33,512 nucleotides of DNA from an uncultured Coriobacteriaceae bacterium (GTDB taxonomy: Bacteria; Actinomycetota; Coriobacteriia; Coriobacteriales; QAMH01). The stretch covers positions 1-33,512 of the forward strand of contig UQUH01000015.1 in NCBI GenBank assembly GCA_900544245.1, read 5' to 3'. Under the pieces are notes generated by a model. It searched no databases. It saw only the letters and a program-made list of their open reading frames with translations, and was not told the DNA's origin. Each line of letters starts with the position of its first letter. The stretch's first letter is position 1. This document shows, in pieces, positions 1-8,547 of the stretch. A program made the position numbers and the translations under genes.

Positions 1-10
1 CAAAGCCATT

Positions 11-125
11 TCTCGTCCCCGATTCGCGCACGGCACGGGGCAGCTGCGGAACTCGCGTGCAAAGACCGCACGCTCAAACAGTCCTCGCAAGACCGCCTCG
101 TGCCGTGCGCGAATCGGGTACGAGA
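11..125. repeat. structured intergenic element, copy 1
   Basis: Bases 11-37 and 99-125 are inverted complements (27 bp, one mismatch at 17/119; the inner 20 bp, 18-37 with 99-118, are perfect). They enclose a core at 50-100 that matches 9785-9835 at 45 of 51 positions without gaps. Inside the core, 55-60 pairs with 68-73. The element starts 31 nt after the TAA of the U32 gene on the minus strand. It has no T-run like a simple terminator. What lies to its left is outside the window. Confidence 0.75.
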
Positions 126-156
126 GCAAGCCCGCAACTGGACGTCAGCACCAGGA

Positions 157-1361
157 TTACTTTGGCATGCGGATGATGGTATACGGCTCAAGAGGCTCCT
201 TGCAGGCCAAGCGGGAGGGCCCCCCAGCCCGGCGCATCGTGGCACGGGTACGGGTGGCTCCTCCTCGACATGGCAAAGCCCGCGAATCGTTATGGGACGC
301 ACGGGCATCTCGGGACTCAACGCCTCAAGCGGTGTCGTCTCGTCAAAGCCATTGCGGCAGCGTGCCTCGACTGACCAAGTACCCGACTCCTTCTCATCGC
401 AGGCAAGCACCTCGGCAGCCCATTCCACGAGTTGCGTGCGCTCGTCCGTCGCCTGCGCCTGATGCGCCGGGCCGAAGTAGAAGCCCGTCGAGTACGGACG
501 ATGTGAAACGACTTCGAGTTCGTGCGCGAAATCCGCTACGGGTTTGCCGTCTAAAACGTTCCTGTAAGCGTTGACGACAGTCGCGACATAGAAGGCTTTC
601 TTGTTGCGCCCTTCGATCTTGATGGAGTCAATGCCGACTCCCTCGAGCTCCTCCAGATGCGCGAGCATGTTGAGGTCCTCTGCGTTCATGATGTAGCTGC
701 CATGCTCATCTTCCTCGATGGGATAATGCTCGCCAGGGCGCTTCTCCTCCTCGAGCGTGTAGTGCCAACGACACGATTGCGTGCAATGACCCGAAAGAGC
801 ACTGCGGCCCGTCAGGTAATCGCTGATGAGGCAGCGACCCGAATAGGCCATGCACATGGCACCGTGCACGAAGGCCTCGAGCTGCAGGTCGTCGGGAATC
901 CGCTCTCGCATTTGCGCTATGCCTTCAAGAGACATCTCGCGTGCGCAGACAATTCGCTTTGCCCCAAGCTCGTACCACGCACGTGCGGCCAGGGCATTCG
1001 AAACGCTTGCCTGGGTGCTCACGTGCAGGTCGACTTCGGGGGCGATCTCGCGTATGAGCCGCGCCGCGCCCAGATCGCCGATGATGAAGGCATCGACGCC
1101 CGCATCACGTAACGTCCGTGCATACGATCCGAGCATTTCGATGTCATCATCGTGCATGACGATGTTGAGTGTCACGTACACCTTGACATCACGAGCATGG
1201 GCGTAGTCAATGGCCGCAGGAATCTCGTCGAGGGCGAAGTTGCTCGCGCGTTGGCGCATGCCGAAGCGGTCGCAGGCCATGTAGACGGCATCAGCGCCGA
1301 AGCGTATCGCATATTGCAGTTGCTCGAACCCGCCCGCAGGCGCCAAAAGCTCCATGTCCAT
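157..1361 (-). CDS. U32 family peptidase-like protein, apparent -1 frameshift near 3' end
   Basis: The N-terminus MDMELLAPAGG and the Cys-rich block SGRCLIS...GHCTQSCRW (about residues 180-210) are hallmarks of the U32 family, whose members act in collagen-type proteolysis or, for several, in tRNA/rRNA or quinone hydroxylation; the exact substrate here is unknown. The frame is intact from 1361 to about 220, then runs open past the left window edge through a repeat element. The family-like tail KEPLEPYTIIRMPK followed by TAA at 157 is in the -1 frame. Joining the frames at the G-run (minus strand, 220-225) gives about 401 aa, normal for the family. This is a sequencing error, a real indel, or programmed frameshifting. 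ATG at 1355 is an alternative start. The gene is divergent from trmO. Confidence 0.85.
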
Positions 1362-1440
1362 CCCGTCTGTGCATCTTGTATCGCGCCCGTGTGATGCGAT
1401 CTCTCGTCTAGAATATGGTACCAGTGATGAAAGGCCCGTG

Positions 1441-2181
1441 ATGCACTTGCAGCCCATTGGACATATCGAGAGCCCCTATCTGACGAAGTTCGGCGTACCG
1501 CGACAGCCCGGCCTCGTGAGCCGTGCGAGCTCGCGCATCGTCTTTGATTCTGCACATGCACCGGATATCGGGTCAATGGGAATCGAGCCCGACGATTCCA
1601 TCATCGTATTGTGGATGTTCACCCATAACATCAAGGATGCAAGCGCCTGGTCGAAGACCGTTCGTCCTCCCCTCCTGGGCGGAACGAAACGCGTCGGCGT
1701 CTTTGCCAGTCGGTCGAGCTTTCGTCCCAATGCGCTTGCGCTCTCGTGCGTGCAGGTACGTGCATATGATCATGCCTCGTTGTCGTTTTTCGGCGGAGAC
1801 ATGGCAGACGGCACGCCCGTCTTCGCCCTGTATCCCTACCTCAAGAACGAGCACTGCGTTTCCGGGGCAAGCGAAGGCTGGCGAGGAGAGGTTACCTGGC
1901 CGACGATGGAGCAGATCATCATGCCGAGAAAGCTCGAGCAGGTCATCCCCGTCTCCACTCGCGCGGGTCTGTACCAGGTGCTGCGACAGGATCCTCGTCC
2001 GGCGTACACGCGCGATACCGACGAGAATCGCATGTTCTGGCTTGCCTACGACGGCTTCGTCATCTGGTTCACGGTGTGCGAGCGCTGCTTGCGTGTCGTC
2101 GATGCCGCGAAGGCAAGCCCACAGGATATCGCCTACATGCGCGAGACGGGAAACGTGCCCGACGATTGGGCAAGAGCCTAA
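1441..2181 (+). CDS. trmO: tRNA (N6-threonylcarbamoyladenosine(37)-N6)-methyltransferase TrmO
   Basis: A 246-aa protein of the TsaA/TrmO family, which methylates t6A37 in tRNA with S-adenosylmethionine. Evidence: the N-terminal IGHIESPY motif, the central block KRVGVFASRSSFRPN (family G-VFA-RSP-RPN) and a C-terminal part with RPAYTRD...LAYDGFVIWF, as in full-length TrmO. The start is ATG 1441, preceded by AAAGG with a 6-nt spacer; upstream in-frame codons overlap the divergent U32 gene and are not needed. A tRNA-t6A enzyme (tcdA) lies on the opposite strand nearby, so two modifications of the same nucleotide are encoded within 3 kb. The TAA overlaps the TAG of the convergent methyltransferase gene. 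The C-terminal 40 residues are less clearly family-like. Confidence 0.88.
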   Translation: MHLQPIGHIESPYLTKFGVPRQPGLVSRASSRIVFDSAHAPDIGSMGIEPDDSIIVLWMFTHNIKDASAWSKTVRPPLLGGTKRVGVFASRSSFRPNALALSCVQVRAYDHASLSFFGGDMADGTPVFALYPYLKNEHCVSGASEGWRGEVTWPTMEQIIMPRKLEQVIPVSTRAGLYQVLRQDPRPAYTRDTDENRMFWLAYDGFVIWFTVCERCLRVVDAAKASPQDIAYMRETGNVPDDWARA

Positions 2182-2984
2182 CGACGTGCACGCAGCTCCC
2201 AGAAAGCCACGGCACTTGCGGCGGCGACGTTGAGGGAGTCGACCTCGTGTTCCATCGGGATGATGACGCTCAAGTCGCAGGCCTCGATGGTTGCGCCATC
2301 CAGGCCGTAGCCCTCGCTTCCCAGAACCAAGGCGAGCTTATCGATGCGCTTGAGAGCGGGATCATCAAGCGTGACGGCATCAGGCTCGAGCGCGAGTGCC
2401 GCTGTGACGAAGCCGTGTGCTCGTAGCTTCTCGACGCTATCGACCCTTCCCCATGGCACCTGGAACACCGTACCCATCGACACGCGTGAGGCGCGCTTGT
2501 AGAGTGGGTCATGACAACCCGGCGTGACGAGCACCGCATCGACTCCCAACGCGGCCGCGCTGCGAAAAATCGCGCCGATGTTCGTGAAGTTCGTGATGCC
2601 CTCGAGTACCGCGACACGATGCGCGTCGGATAAAAGCTCGTCAAGACTCGGAAGCTCGGGGCGCATGAACGCGGCGAGCGGACCGCGTGTGACCTGATAG
2701 CCGGTAATCTCCTGCATTTGCGCATGCGTGACGCGAAGGATGGGAATCTTCGGGTCGATTGCCTCGATGGCATTGACCAGGTCGCGTGATGGATCGAACC
2801 AGCGGTCCTCGACGAAGAGCGAAACGGGACGCGCACCGGCCTTCATCGCACGCTCGATAACGAGACGCGACTCGGCGATGAACATGCCGGATGAGCCTTT
2901 CGGATAGTTCATGAGCTGCGCGTCCGTGAACTTCGAGTAGAAGCGCAGCCGCTCGTCATCCACATCCTCGATGCGCTCGATCAT
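2178..2984 (-). CDS. SPOUT (SpoU/TrmH) family RNA 2'-O-methyltransferase
   Basis: A 268-aa protein with the three SpoU/TrmH motifs in the C-terminal half: NFTNIGAIFRSAAALG (motif 1), LVLGSEGYGL (motif 2) and VIIPM..VDSLNVAAAS (motif 3), which form the S-adenosylmethionine-binding trefoil knot. The N-terminal about 100 residues resemble the L30e-like substrate-binding domain of this family. It probably methylates a ribose in 23S rRNA or tRNA; the exact target cannot be read from sequence. The start is ATG 2984, overlapping the tcdA stop as ATGA, so translation is likely coupled. It is the last gene of the helicase-tcdA operon. Confidence 0.88.
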   Translation of the reverse strand: MIERIEDVDDERLRFYSKFTDAQLMNYPKGSSGMFIAESRLVIERAMKAGARPVSLFVEDRWFDPSRDLVNAIEAIDPKIPILRVTHAQMQEITGYQVTRGPLAAFMRPELPSLDELLSDAHRVAVLEGITNFTNIGAIFRSAAALGVDAVLVTPGCHDPLYKRASRVSMGTVFQVPWGRVDSVEKLRAHGFVTAALALEPDAVTLDDPALKRIDKLALVLGSEGYGLDGATIEACDLSVIIPMEHEVDSLNVAAASAVAFWELRARR

Positions 2985-3709
2985 GTCCACTCGATTCCGA
3001 GCACGTCGCATATCGCGCGCGCCGCGAGCGTCTGGCCCATGATCGCGGGAATATAGGACATCGTGCCCAAATCACTGCGTTCGCTGCGCTCGGCCCCATC
3101 ACGTGCCTGTGTCTCGGCAGGCTGTTCGGTCGAATAGAGTACGCGCATGTGGCGGATTTCCATCTTACGAGCTTGCTTGCGCACCACGCGGCTCAGGGGA
3201 CATGAGCTTGTCTCGTAGATGTCGGCGAACTCGAGCTTCGTCGGGTCGAAGGTGTTGGCCGCTCCCATCGAGCTCAGAAGCGGCAGTTCACGTTCATCAC
3301 AGTATGCGGCGAGGGCGAGTTTGGTGACAATCGTATCCTGCGCATCTATGCAATAGTCGACCGGATGCCCTGCGAAGAGCCCCTCGACGTCGTCGGGCAA
3401 AATGCGCTCTCGCAGCGCCGTGACCTGTGCATGTGGGTTGATCTGCGCGATCATCTCGCGCATGACCTCGACCTTGGGCCTGCCGATGGTGCTCTCAAAG
3501 GCGATGGCCTGGCGATTGATATTGCTTTCCTGCACGCAGTCAGCGTCCACGATGACAAACGAGCCAATACCGCCGCGCGCCAGGGCCTCGACGCAGTTCG
3601 AACCCACGCCCCCGATGCCGATGACCATGATGCGGCTTTTAGCGAGCCTCTCCACGCCCTCGCCGCCAAGCAGGCGTTCGAGCCGATCCGTACGCGATTC
3701 GCCGTTCAC
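2981..3709 (-). CDS. tcdA: tRNA threonylcarbamoyladenosine dehydratase TcdA (ThiF/E1 family)
   Basis: A 242-aa E1-like adenylating enzyme that cyclises t6A37 of tRNA to ct6A. Motifs: nucleotide-binding GIGGVGSNCVEALAR, the ESNINRQ loop, CIDAQDT, and CPLSRVVRK near the C-terminus, as in YgdL/TcdA. It lacks the rhodanese or ThiS-type partner domains of MoeB. I chose GTG 3709 because GAGG, overlapping the helicase stop, lies 8 nt upstream; GTG 3715 would leave only 2 nt. It is second in the operon, 10 nt after the helicase. A wobble start and coupling to the upstream stop suggest modest expression. Together with the divergent trmO locus it makes this area a t6A modification neighbourhood. Confidence 0.9.
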   Translation of the reverse strand: MNGESRTDRLERLLGGEGVERLAKSRIMVIGIGGVGSNCVEALARGGIGSFVIVDADCVQESNINRQAIAFESTIGRPKVEVMREMIAQINPHAQVTALRERILPDDVEGLFAGHPVDYCIDAQDTIVTKLALAAYCDERELPLLSSMGAANTFDPTKLEFADIYETSSCPLSRVVRKQARKMEIRHMRVLYSTEQPAETQARDGAERSERSDLGTMSYIPAIMGQTLAARAICDVLGIEWT

Positions 3710-3719
3710 GTTCACGACC

Positions 3720-6700
3720 TCACCGCTCGAGCAGCTGAAGCAGCTCGTCGCGGGTGAGCGAGGCAAGCGGTGTCCCGTCACCACGCACGAGCTTGTCTGC
3801 CAGCTTGCTCTTGGCATGCTGCAAGGCGACGACGCGCTCCTCTATCGTGTCCTTGGCGATGACCTTGTAGACGGAAACGGCGCGCTTCTGACCGATGCGA
3901 TGCGCACGGTCGGTCGCCTGGTTCTCGGCCGCGAGATTCCACCAGGGATCGGAATGTATGACCACGGAGGCACCCGTGAGGTTGAGCCCCGTGCCACCAG
4001 CCTTGAGCGAGACGAGGAAAACGGGCGTGTCGTCCTCGTTGAACTCGTTGACGAGCTGAATGCGCTGTCGTTTGGGAGTCGAGCCGGTAATCGTGTAGTA
4101 CGAGATGCCGTGCTCGTCCAGACAGGAGGCGATGATGTCGAGGAACTGCACGAACTGGGAGAACACAAGGGTCTTCTCGCCCGAATCGTGAGCGCTCTCG
4201 ACGAGCTCGATGATGGTTTCGAGCTTCGCGGCCCCTCCCTCGTAGTTCTCGAAGAGCAGGGCCGGATCGCAGCACAGTTCGCGCAGGCGCGTGATTTCGG
4301 CGAGTACGGCGATCTTGTCGGCGCTGAACGCCTGGCGCGTACGAGAATTGATGGACTCGCGCAGGCGCTGCTCGAGCGCACGGTATAACTTCATCTGCTC
4401 GTCTTCAAGCTGGGTGTAGACGATGGATTCGTCCTTGTCGGGCAAGTCGGTGAGGACGTCCTGCTTCATGCGACGCATGATGAAGTGTCCGACCAGCGCC
4501 TGCAGGCGCTCGAGTGCGCGTTCGTCACCGTCCAAGATGGGCTGCTCGTATCTGCTCCGGAAGCTTTCATAGGTGCTCAGCAGGCCGGGCATGAGGAAGT
4601 CGAAGATGCTCCAGAGCTCGGAGAGCCTGTTTTCGATGGGCGTGCCGGTGAGGGCGAAGCGATGCAGAGCGTCGAGGCTCTTGACCGAGCGTGCCGAGAT
4701 GGTCGCGTGGTTCTTGATGTACTGGGCCTCATCGAGCGAGACGGTGTGCAGATTGAGCGGCTCGTAGTGCTCGACGTCGCGCCTAAGCAAATCATATGAG
4801 GTCACGAGAACATCGGGAACCTCGTCGCCATCGGCCGCGTCACCGGTCATCGACGCGAGCATCGCCTCGCGTTCCTCCTTGCTTCCCGCGACGGGCATGA
4901 CGCGCACGGCAGGCGCGAAGCGCTCGAACTCGGCAACCCAGTTGTAGACGACCGATGCCGGGCAGACGATGAGGGAGGGGCCGTACCCACGTGATTGGTC
5001 GAGATGGGCGAGCGTGTAGGCAATCAGCTGAATGGTCTTTCCCAGGCCCATCTCGTCGGCGAGAATGCCGCCCAATCCCATGGCCGCAATGGTGTTGAGC
5101 CAGGTCAGGCCCTCGACCTGGTAGGGACGCAGCTCGCCGTTGAAACCGCCGGGCACCTCCGACCGGACCTCGCCCGCTCGCTCGATGGACTGCACGTATT
5201 CGTAGAACGCGTGATCGCGACGCGCGCCCTCGACGAGCCCGTCGAGCTGGAAGGCGCGATACAGGGGCAAGCTAGCGCCGTTCAACAGCAATGACTCGGC
5301 ATCGACGCCAAGTTCTCCGGCATATTCCTCGGCACGGGAAAGCTCGCTTTGCGACAGGTCGACGAAGCTGCCGTCCTTGAGGCGATGAAAGCGCCTGCGG
5401 CGCTGATACGAACGCAACAGGGCAGCAAGCTCGGATTTAGGCAGGTCATCGACCGATGCCGTGAGGTTGACGAGGTTGGATTGGATGGAGAGGCCGAAGA
5501 CGACCTTTGGACGACGCGACGAGACGAACGAGTCGAATCCGGCCGTCGTGAACAGGGTCCCGAGCGAGCGAAACTCGTCGACACCCGTCGCGAGTATGCG
5601 TGCGATGTCGGCGTCGTCAGATACGCGCAGACCGTGCCCGGCATCGCTTGACGAGCTGGCGATGATGGGAAAGTAGCGGTTGAGCGCCTTTCTGACGCGC
5701 GTCTCGCGCTCCTCGTCGCGCAGTCCGTACGAGAGGGCACGCATCTGTTCGGCAGGCTCGACGATCGGCATGCGCTCCTCGTCATAGACAGCGTACGCCT
5801 CGCAGACGCAGGCGCTTCCGTCACGGTCAAGGTAGATCTCCACCTCGCAGGAACGCGGACGCAGCATGGCGAGCTCGTCGGGAAGCTCCATCTCGACGAA
5901 GGGCTCGATGACGGGAAGCAACGTCTTGCAAAAGGAGGTGGCGTCGTTGGAACTCAGATACGCCTGCTCGCTCTTGTTGCAGTACACGTTCTCGAGAAAG
6001 GGCAGGCAGTCCGAAAAGCCCGCGTCGCAATGGTAGAAGAACTCGTCGGCCCAGACGTAGATATCCTCGTCGTAGCTGATGATGCGCGCATCGACATCGC
6101 TTTCCAGTAGGTATCCGCCGCTTCCCTGGGGCGAGCATACGACATGCAGGGGCGGGTTTCCCTCGATGATGCGCGTGTGGACGGGCTTGTGATTGAGTTT
6201 CGTGCAATCGTCGACATAGAGCGTCTCTCCGTCGCGAACGTGCAGGAGCTCGACGATTTCCGGAGTGGAGAGCATCATCGCACCGCGCAGCTCGACCTGC
6301 GAGCTGCGATACGAGTTGAGCGCATCGTCGCTGAGTTGCTCGCGAATGTCGATGGAGCGCTCGATGAAGGAGATAAGCTTCCAGGCAGCTTTCGTGAACG
6401 TGGCGCGCGTATGCTCAAAGGCGAGGCGTTCGCCATAGCTGTGGAACTTTCCCTGGCGACACAGCGACAGGAACTGGGGGATATCCTTGATGACGTACTT
6501 TCCCTCGATGCCGGCGACGCTCAGCCGAAGCCCCCATCCCTCCTTGACGCACACCAGACAGGGTTCGAGGTCAACAAGGCCCTGCAAGGCATCGTCACCC
6601 GTGATCGCCTCGTCGACCTGCAGATGCCTAGCGGCCTCCTTGAGCGTCCTCTTGATGCCGGCCGAGGATTGCGTCGAGCGAACCGACATGTGCCCGGTGA

Positions 6701-7019
6701 AGCTCGCAGGCGCCTCGAGATAGATGAGGGAGACGGCGGCGACGTGCTTGCACATGCCGGGATTGGACAAGGAGGCGGCGCAGGTGCAGGCATAGTCGAT
6801 GACCTTGCCCTGATCTTCGTCGATGGCAAGCTCGACGTCATAGCTCGTGCGCCAGTCAGCAGTGCTCTTGACCTTGGCGCGCAGGCGCGTGATGGGCTTT
6901 TCGCCGGTGTCGTAACTGCAGCGACGGTCGAAAATCGCGTCATCAGTTCGGGCGATGTTGCGGGCACGGCGCAGCATGCGCGACTCGCAGTGCCTGATGA
7001 TGTCTCGCTCCTCGAGCAT
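3720..7019 (-). CDS. SNF2-family DNA helicase with SWIM zinc finger
   Basis: A 1099-aa protein. A SWIM zinc finger (C78, C80, C90, H92) lies near the N-terminus, followed by about 500 residues of unassigned bacterial SNF2-associated sequence. The two RecA-like lobes come last: Walker A DEMGLGKTIQ near residue 655, DEAQ box, LTGTPIENR, and motif VI QATDRAHRIGQ. It is an ATP-dependent DNA translocase, presumably remodelling protein-DNA complexes; its cellular role is not known. ATG 7019 is preceded by AAGG with a 6-nt spacer; a GTG two codons upstream is a weaker start. A candidate extended -10 (TGCTATAGT) lies 35 nt upstream. It heads the operon with tcdA and the SPOUT methyltransferase. Confidence 0.93.
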   Translation of the reverse strand: MLEERDIIRHCESRMLRRARNIARTDDAIFDRRCSYDTGEKPITRLRAKVKSTADWRTSYDVELAIDEDQGKVIDYACTCAASLSNPGMCKHVAAVSLIYLEAPASFTGHMSVRSTQSSAGIKRTLKEAARHLQVDEAITGDDALQGLVDLEPCLVCVKEGWGLRLSVAGIEGKYVIKDIPQFLSLCRQGKFHSYGERLAFEHTRATFTKAAWKLISFIERSIDIREQLSDDALNSYRSSQVELRGAMMLSTPEIVELLHVRDGETLYVDDCTKLNHKPVHTRIIEGNPPLHVVCSPQGSGGYLLESDVDARIISYDEDIYVWADEFFYHCDAGFSDCLPFLENVYCNKSEQAYLSSNDATSFCKTLLPVIEPFVEMELPDELAMLRPRSCEVEIYLDRDGSACVCEAYAVYDEERMPIVEPAEQMRALSYGLRDEERETRVRKALNRYFPIIASSSSDAGHGLRVSDDADIARILATGVDEFRSLGTLFTTAGFDSFVSSRRPKVVFGLSIQSNLVNLTASVDDLPKSELAALLRSYQRRRRFHRLKDGSFVDLSQSELSRAEEYAGELGVDAESLLLNGASLPLYRAFQLDGLVEGARRDHAFYEYVQSIERAGEVRSEVPGGFNGELRPYQVEGLTWLNTIAAMGLGGILADEMGLGKTIQLIAYTLAHLDQSRGYGPSLIVCPASVVYNWVAEFERFAPAVRVMPVAGSKEEREAMLASMTGDAADGDEVPDVLVTSYDLLRRDVEHYEPLNLHTVSLDEAQYIKNHATISARSVKSLDALHRFALTGTPIENRLSELWSIFDFLMPGLLSTYESFRSRYEQPILDGDERALERLQALVGHFIMRRMKQDVLTDLPDKDESIVYTQLEDEQMKLYRALEQRLRESINSRTRQAFSADKIAVLAEITRLRELCCDPALLFENYEGGAAKLETIIELVESAHDSGEKTLVFSQFVQFLDIIASCLDEHGISYYTITGSTPKRQRIQLVNEFNEDDTPVFLVSLKAGGTGLNLTGASVVIHSDPWWNLAAENQATDRAHRIGQKRAVSVYKVIAKDTIEERVVALQHAKSKLADKLVRGDGTPLASLTRDELLQLLER

Positions 7020-7053
7020 TTCCACCCTTCGCCGTCATGAAGTGAACCGAATA

Positions 7054-7062
7054 ACTATAGCA
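7054..7062 (-). promoter_or_regulatory. candidate extended -10 for helicase operon
   Basis: The minus strand reads TGCTATAGT, a TGn-extended -10 close to TATAAT, 35 nt upstream of the helicase start. No convincing -35 is seen, as is usual for extended -10 promoters. Confidence 0.4.
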
Positions 7063-7185
7063 TCGCTTTTGCCCCGACAGCTTCATATGCACTCACGAAA
7101 CCCATGAAAAGCTGACAAAATCGAAACGCGGCGAACATGGGCGCCCGATTATTGGTATCGTGTGCAACAAGCGTTTCCAGGGGAC

Positions 7186-7201
7186 AAGGAGCAAGGCCAT
7201 T
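7186..7201 (+). promoter_or_regulatory. ribosome binding site followed by ATT start
   Basis: AAGGAG at 7186-7191 is a perfect Shine-Dalgarno core. Seven nucleotides later comes the in-frame codon ATT (7199-7201) followed by TTT AAC CGT. The only standard in-frame start upstream, GTG at 7160, has no Shine-Dalgarno and would place this site inside the coding sequence. Confidence 0.6.
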
Positions 7202-8080
7202 TTTAACCGTAAACTTGACGACATCGTCGAAGATTTCGAGAAGAACTACTACGATGCCGAGGAAATCTTCTTCACCAAGCAGGATTGGCACTTTCCCAAC
7301 AAGCAACGCATCATCGAGATTCTCGATGACGTGCGACGCATCATGTTCCCCCGCTATTTTGGCTGGGAGGTTCCCTGCGAGACCGGCCCCAAGTACTTCA
7401 TCGGTGACACGCTCACGCGCATCGAACACTCCCTGCGCAAGCAGGTGCGCGAGGCGCTCCTCTTCCGCGACGAGAACCTGTCCGAAGACGCCGTGCACGA
7501 GCAGACGAGCAAGATCTGTTCCGATTTCTTCTACCGCCTTCCCGCGATACAGCGACTTCTGCTCAAGGACGTACAAGCGGCCTTTGACGGCGACCCAGCG
7601 GCACAGTCCAAGGAGGAGATCATATTCTCCTATCCCGGCTTCTATGCCATCTTCGTCTATCGCATAGCCCACGAGCTCTACCAAGCCGACGTGCCCCTCA
7701 TTCCCCGCATCATGAGCGAGCACGCCCATAGCGTCGCCGGCGTGGACATCAACGCCGGCGCCCAGATCGGGGAATACTTCTTCATCGACCACGCCACCGG
7801 CGTGGTCATCGGCGAGACGACGGTCATCGGGGACCACGTCAAGATTTACCAGGGCGTGACCCTCGGCGCCCTCTCGCTGCGCGCGGGTCAGAAGCTCAAG
7901 GGCACCAAACGCCATCCGACCATCGAAGACGACGTCACCATCTACTCGGGAGCCAGCGTCCTGGGCGGCGATACGGTCATCGGGGAAGGCTCCGTCATAG
8001 CCGGCAACACCTTCGTCACCGAATCCGTACCACCCCATTCGCGCGTCCTGCTCAAGAACCAGGACGTCATCGTCAAGTAG
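7199..8080 (+). CDS. serine O-acetyltransferase (EpsC/CysE type), probable AUU start
   Basis: A protein of 293 aa that transfers acetyl from acetyl-CoA to serine, the first step of cysteine synthesis. The N-terminal helical domain covers about residues 1-165. The left-handed beta-helix follows with hexapeptide repeats: HSVAGVDINAGAQIGEYFFIDHATGVVIGET, with catalytic His in the DHATG motif, then GVTLGALS and ASVLGGDTVIGEGSVIAGN. It resembles the longer EpsC-like group rather than E. coli CysE. Start: ATT 7199 follows AAGGAG by 7 nt, whereas GTG 7160 (306 aa) has no binding site. Next comes queD after 21 nt; no O-acetylserine sulfhydrylase gene is in the window. Confidence 0.88.
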   Translation: MFNRKLDDIVEDFEKNYYDAEEIFFTKQDWHFPNKQRIIEILDDVRRIMFPRYFGWEVPCETGPKYFIGDTLTRIEHSLRKQVREALLFRDENLSEDAVHEQTSKICSDFFYRLPAIQRLLLKDVQAAFDGDPAAQSKEEIIFSYPGFYAIFVYRIAHELYQADVPLIPRIMSEHAHSVAGVDINAGAQIGEYFFIDHATGVVIGETTVIGDHVKIYQGVTLGALSLRAGQKLKGTKRHPTIEDDVTIYSGASVLGGDTVIGEGSVIAGNTFVTESVPPHSRVLLKNQDVIVK

Positions 8081-8101
8081 CCACGGAAACGGAAACGGGA
8101 C

Positions 8102-8521
8102 ATGTACGGACTCAAGACGGAAAGCGCATTCGATGCGGCGCACTTCCTAAGCGATTACGACGGGAAGTGCGAGAACCTTCACGGGCACCGGTGGCGCGTC
8201 ATAGCCTGGATAGAGGTTGACGAGCTGCAGACGAGCGGCCAGGAGAAGGACATGGTTGTTGACTTTGGCGATTTCAAGCGTGCCCTGCGCTCGCTTGTCG
8301 CCCAATTCGACCACATGTTCATCGTCGAAGAGGGTTCGCTTGCACCCGAGACCATCGCCGCGCTCGAGTCGGAAACCTTCAAGCTGCTCGTGGTTCCCTG
8401 GCGCACCACGAGCGAGAACTTCGCGCGTCACTTCTTCGACGAGCTCGTCGAAATGGGCTTTCCGGTGACGAGGGTCGAAGTTGACGAAACGCCCAACAAC
8501 TGCGCCTACTATTGCGGATAA
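8102..8521 (+). CDS. queD: 6-carboxytetrahydropterin synthase QueD family
   Basis: A 139-aa PTPS/QueD-fold protein that converts dihydroneopterin triphosphate to 6-carboxytetrahydropterin, for queuosine-type deazapurine synthesis. Zinc ligands are H14 (AAHFL), H27 and H29 (LHGH); C23 is the candidate catalytic cysteine (CENLHGH), and the later FDHMF and TSENFARHFF blocks fit the family. The length is near the usual 120-140 aa. ATG 8102 follows ACGGGAC, a weak binding site, 21 nt after the acetyltransferase stop. No queC, queE or queF is in the window, so it is a detached pathway gene inside a mixed metabolic operon. Confidence 0.88.
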   Translation: MYGLKTESAFDAAHFLSDYDGKCENLHGHRWRVIAWIEVDELQTSGQEKDMVVDFGDFKRALRSLVAQFDHMFIVEEGSLAPETIAALESETFKLLVVPWRTTSENFARHFFDELVEMGFPVTRVEVDETPNNCAYYCG

Positions 8522-8547
8522 CCCGATTACGAGAGGAGATCGTGACC

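Noticed and set aside
11..125. Simple intrinsic terminator for the U32 gene
   Set aside because: The long arms lack a following T-run and enclose a core shared with 9785-9835, so it is more than a plain terminator.
1362..1440. Promoters between the divergent U32 and trmO genes
   Set aside because: TAGAAT at about 1410 and other boxes have no matching -35; too weak to list.
7055..8143. 362-codon open frame on the minus strand
   Set aside because: Antisense to the serine acetyltransferase; no motif or ribosome binding site.
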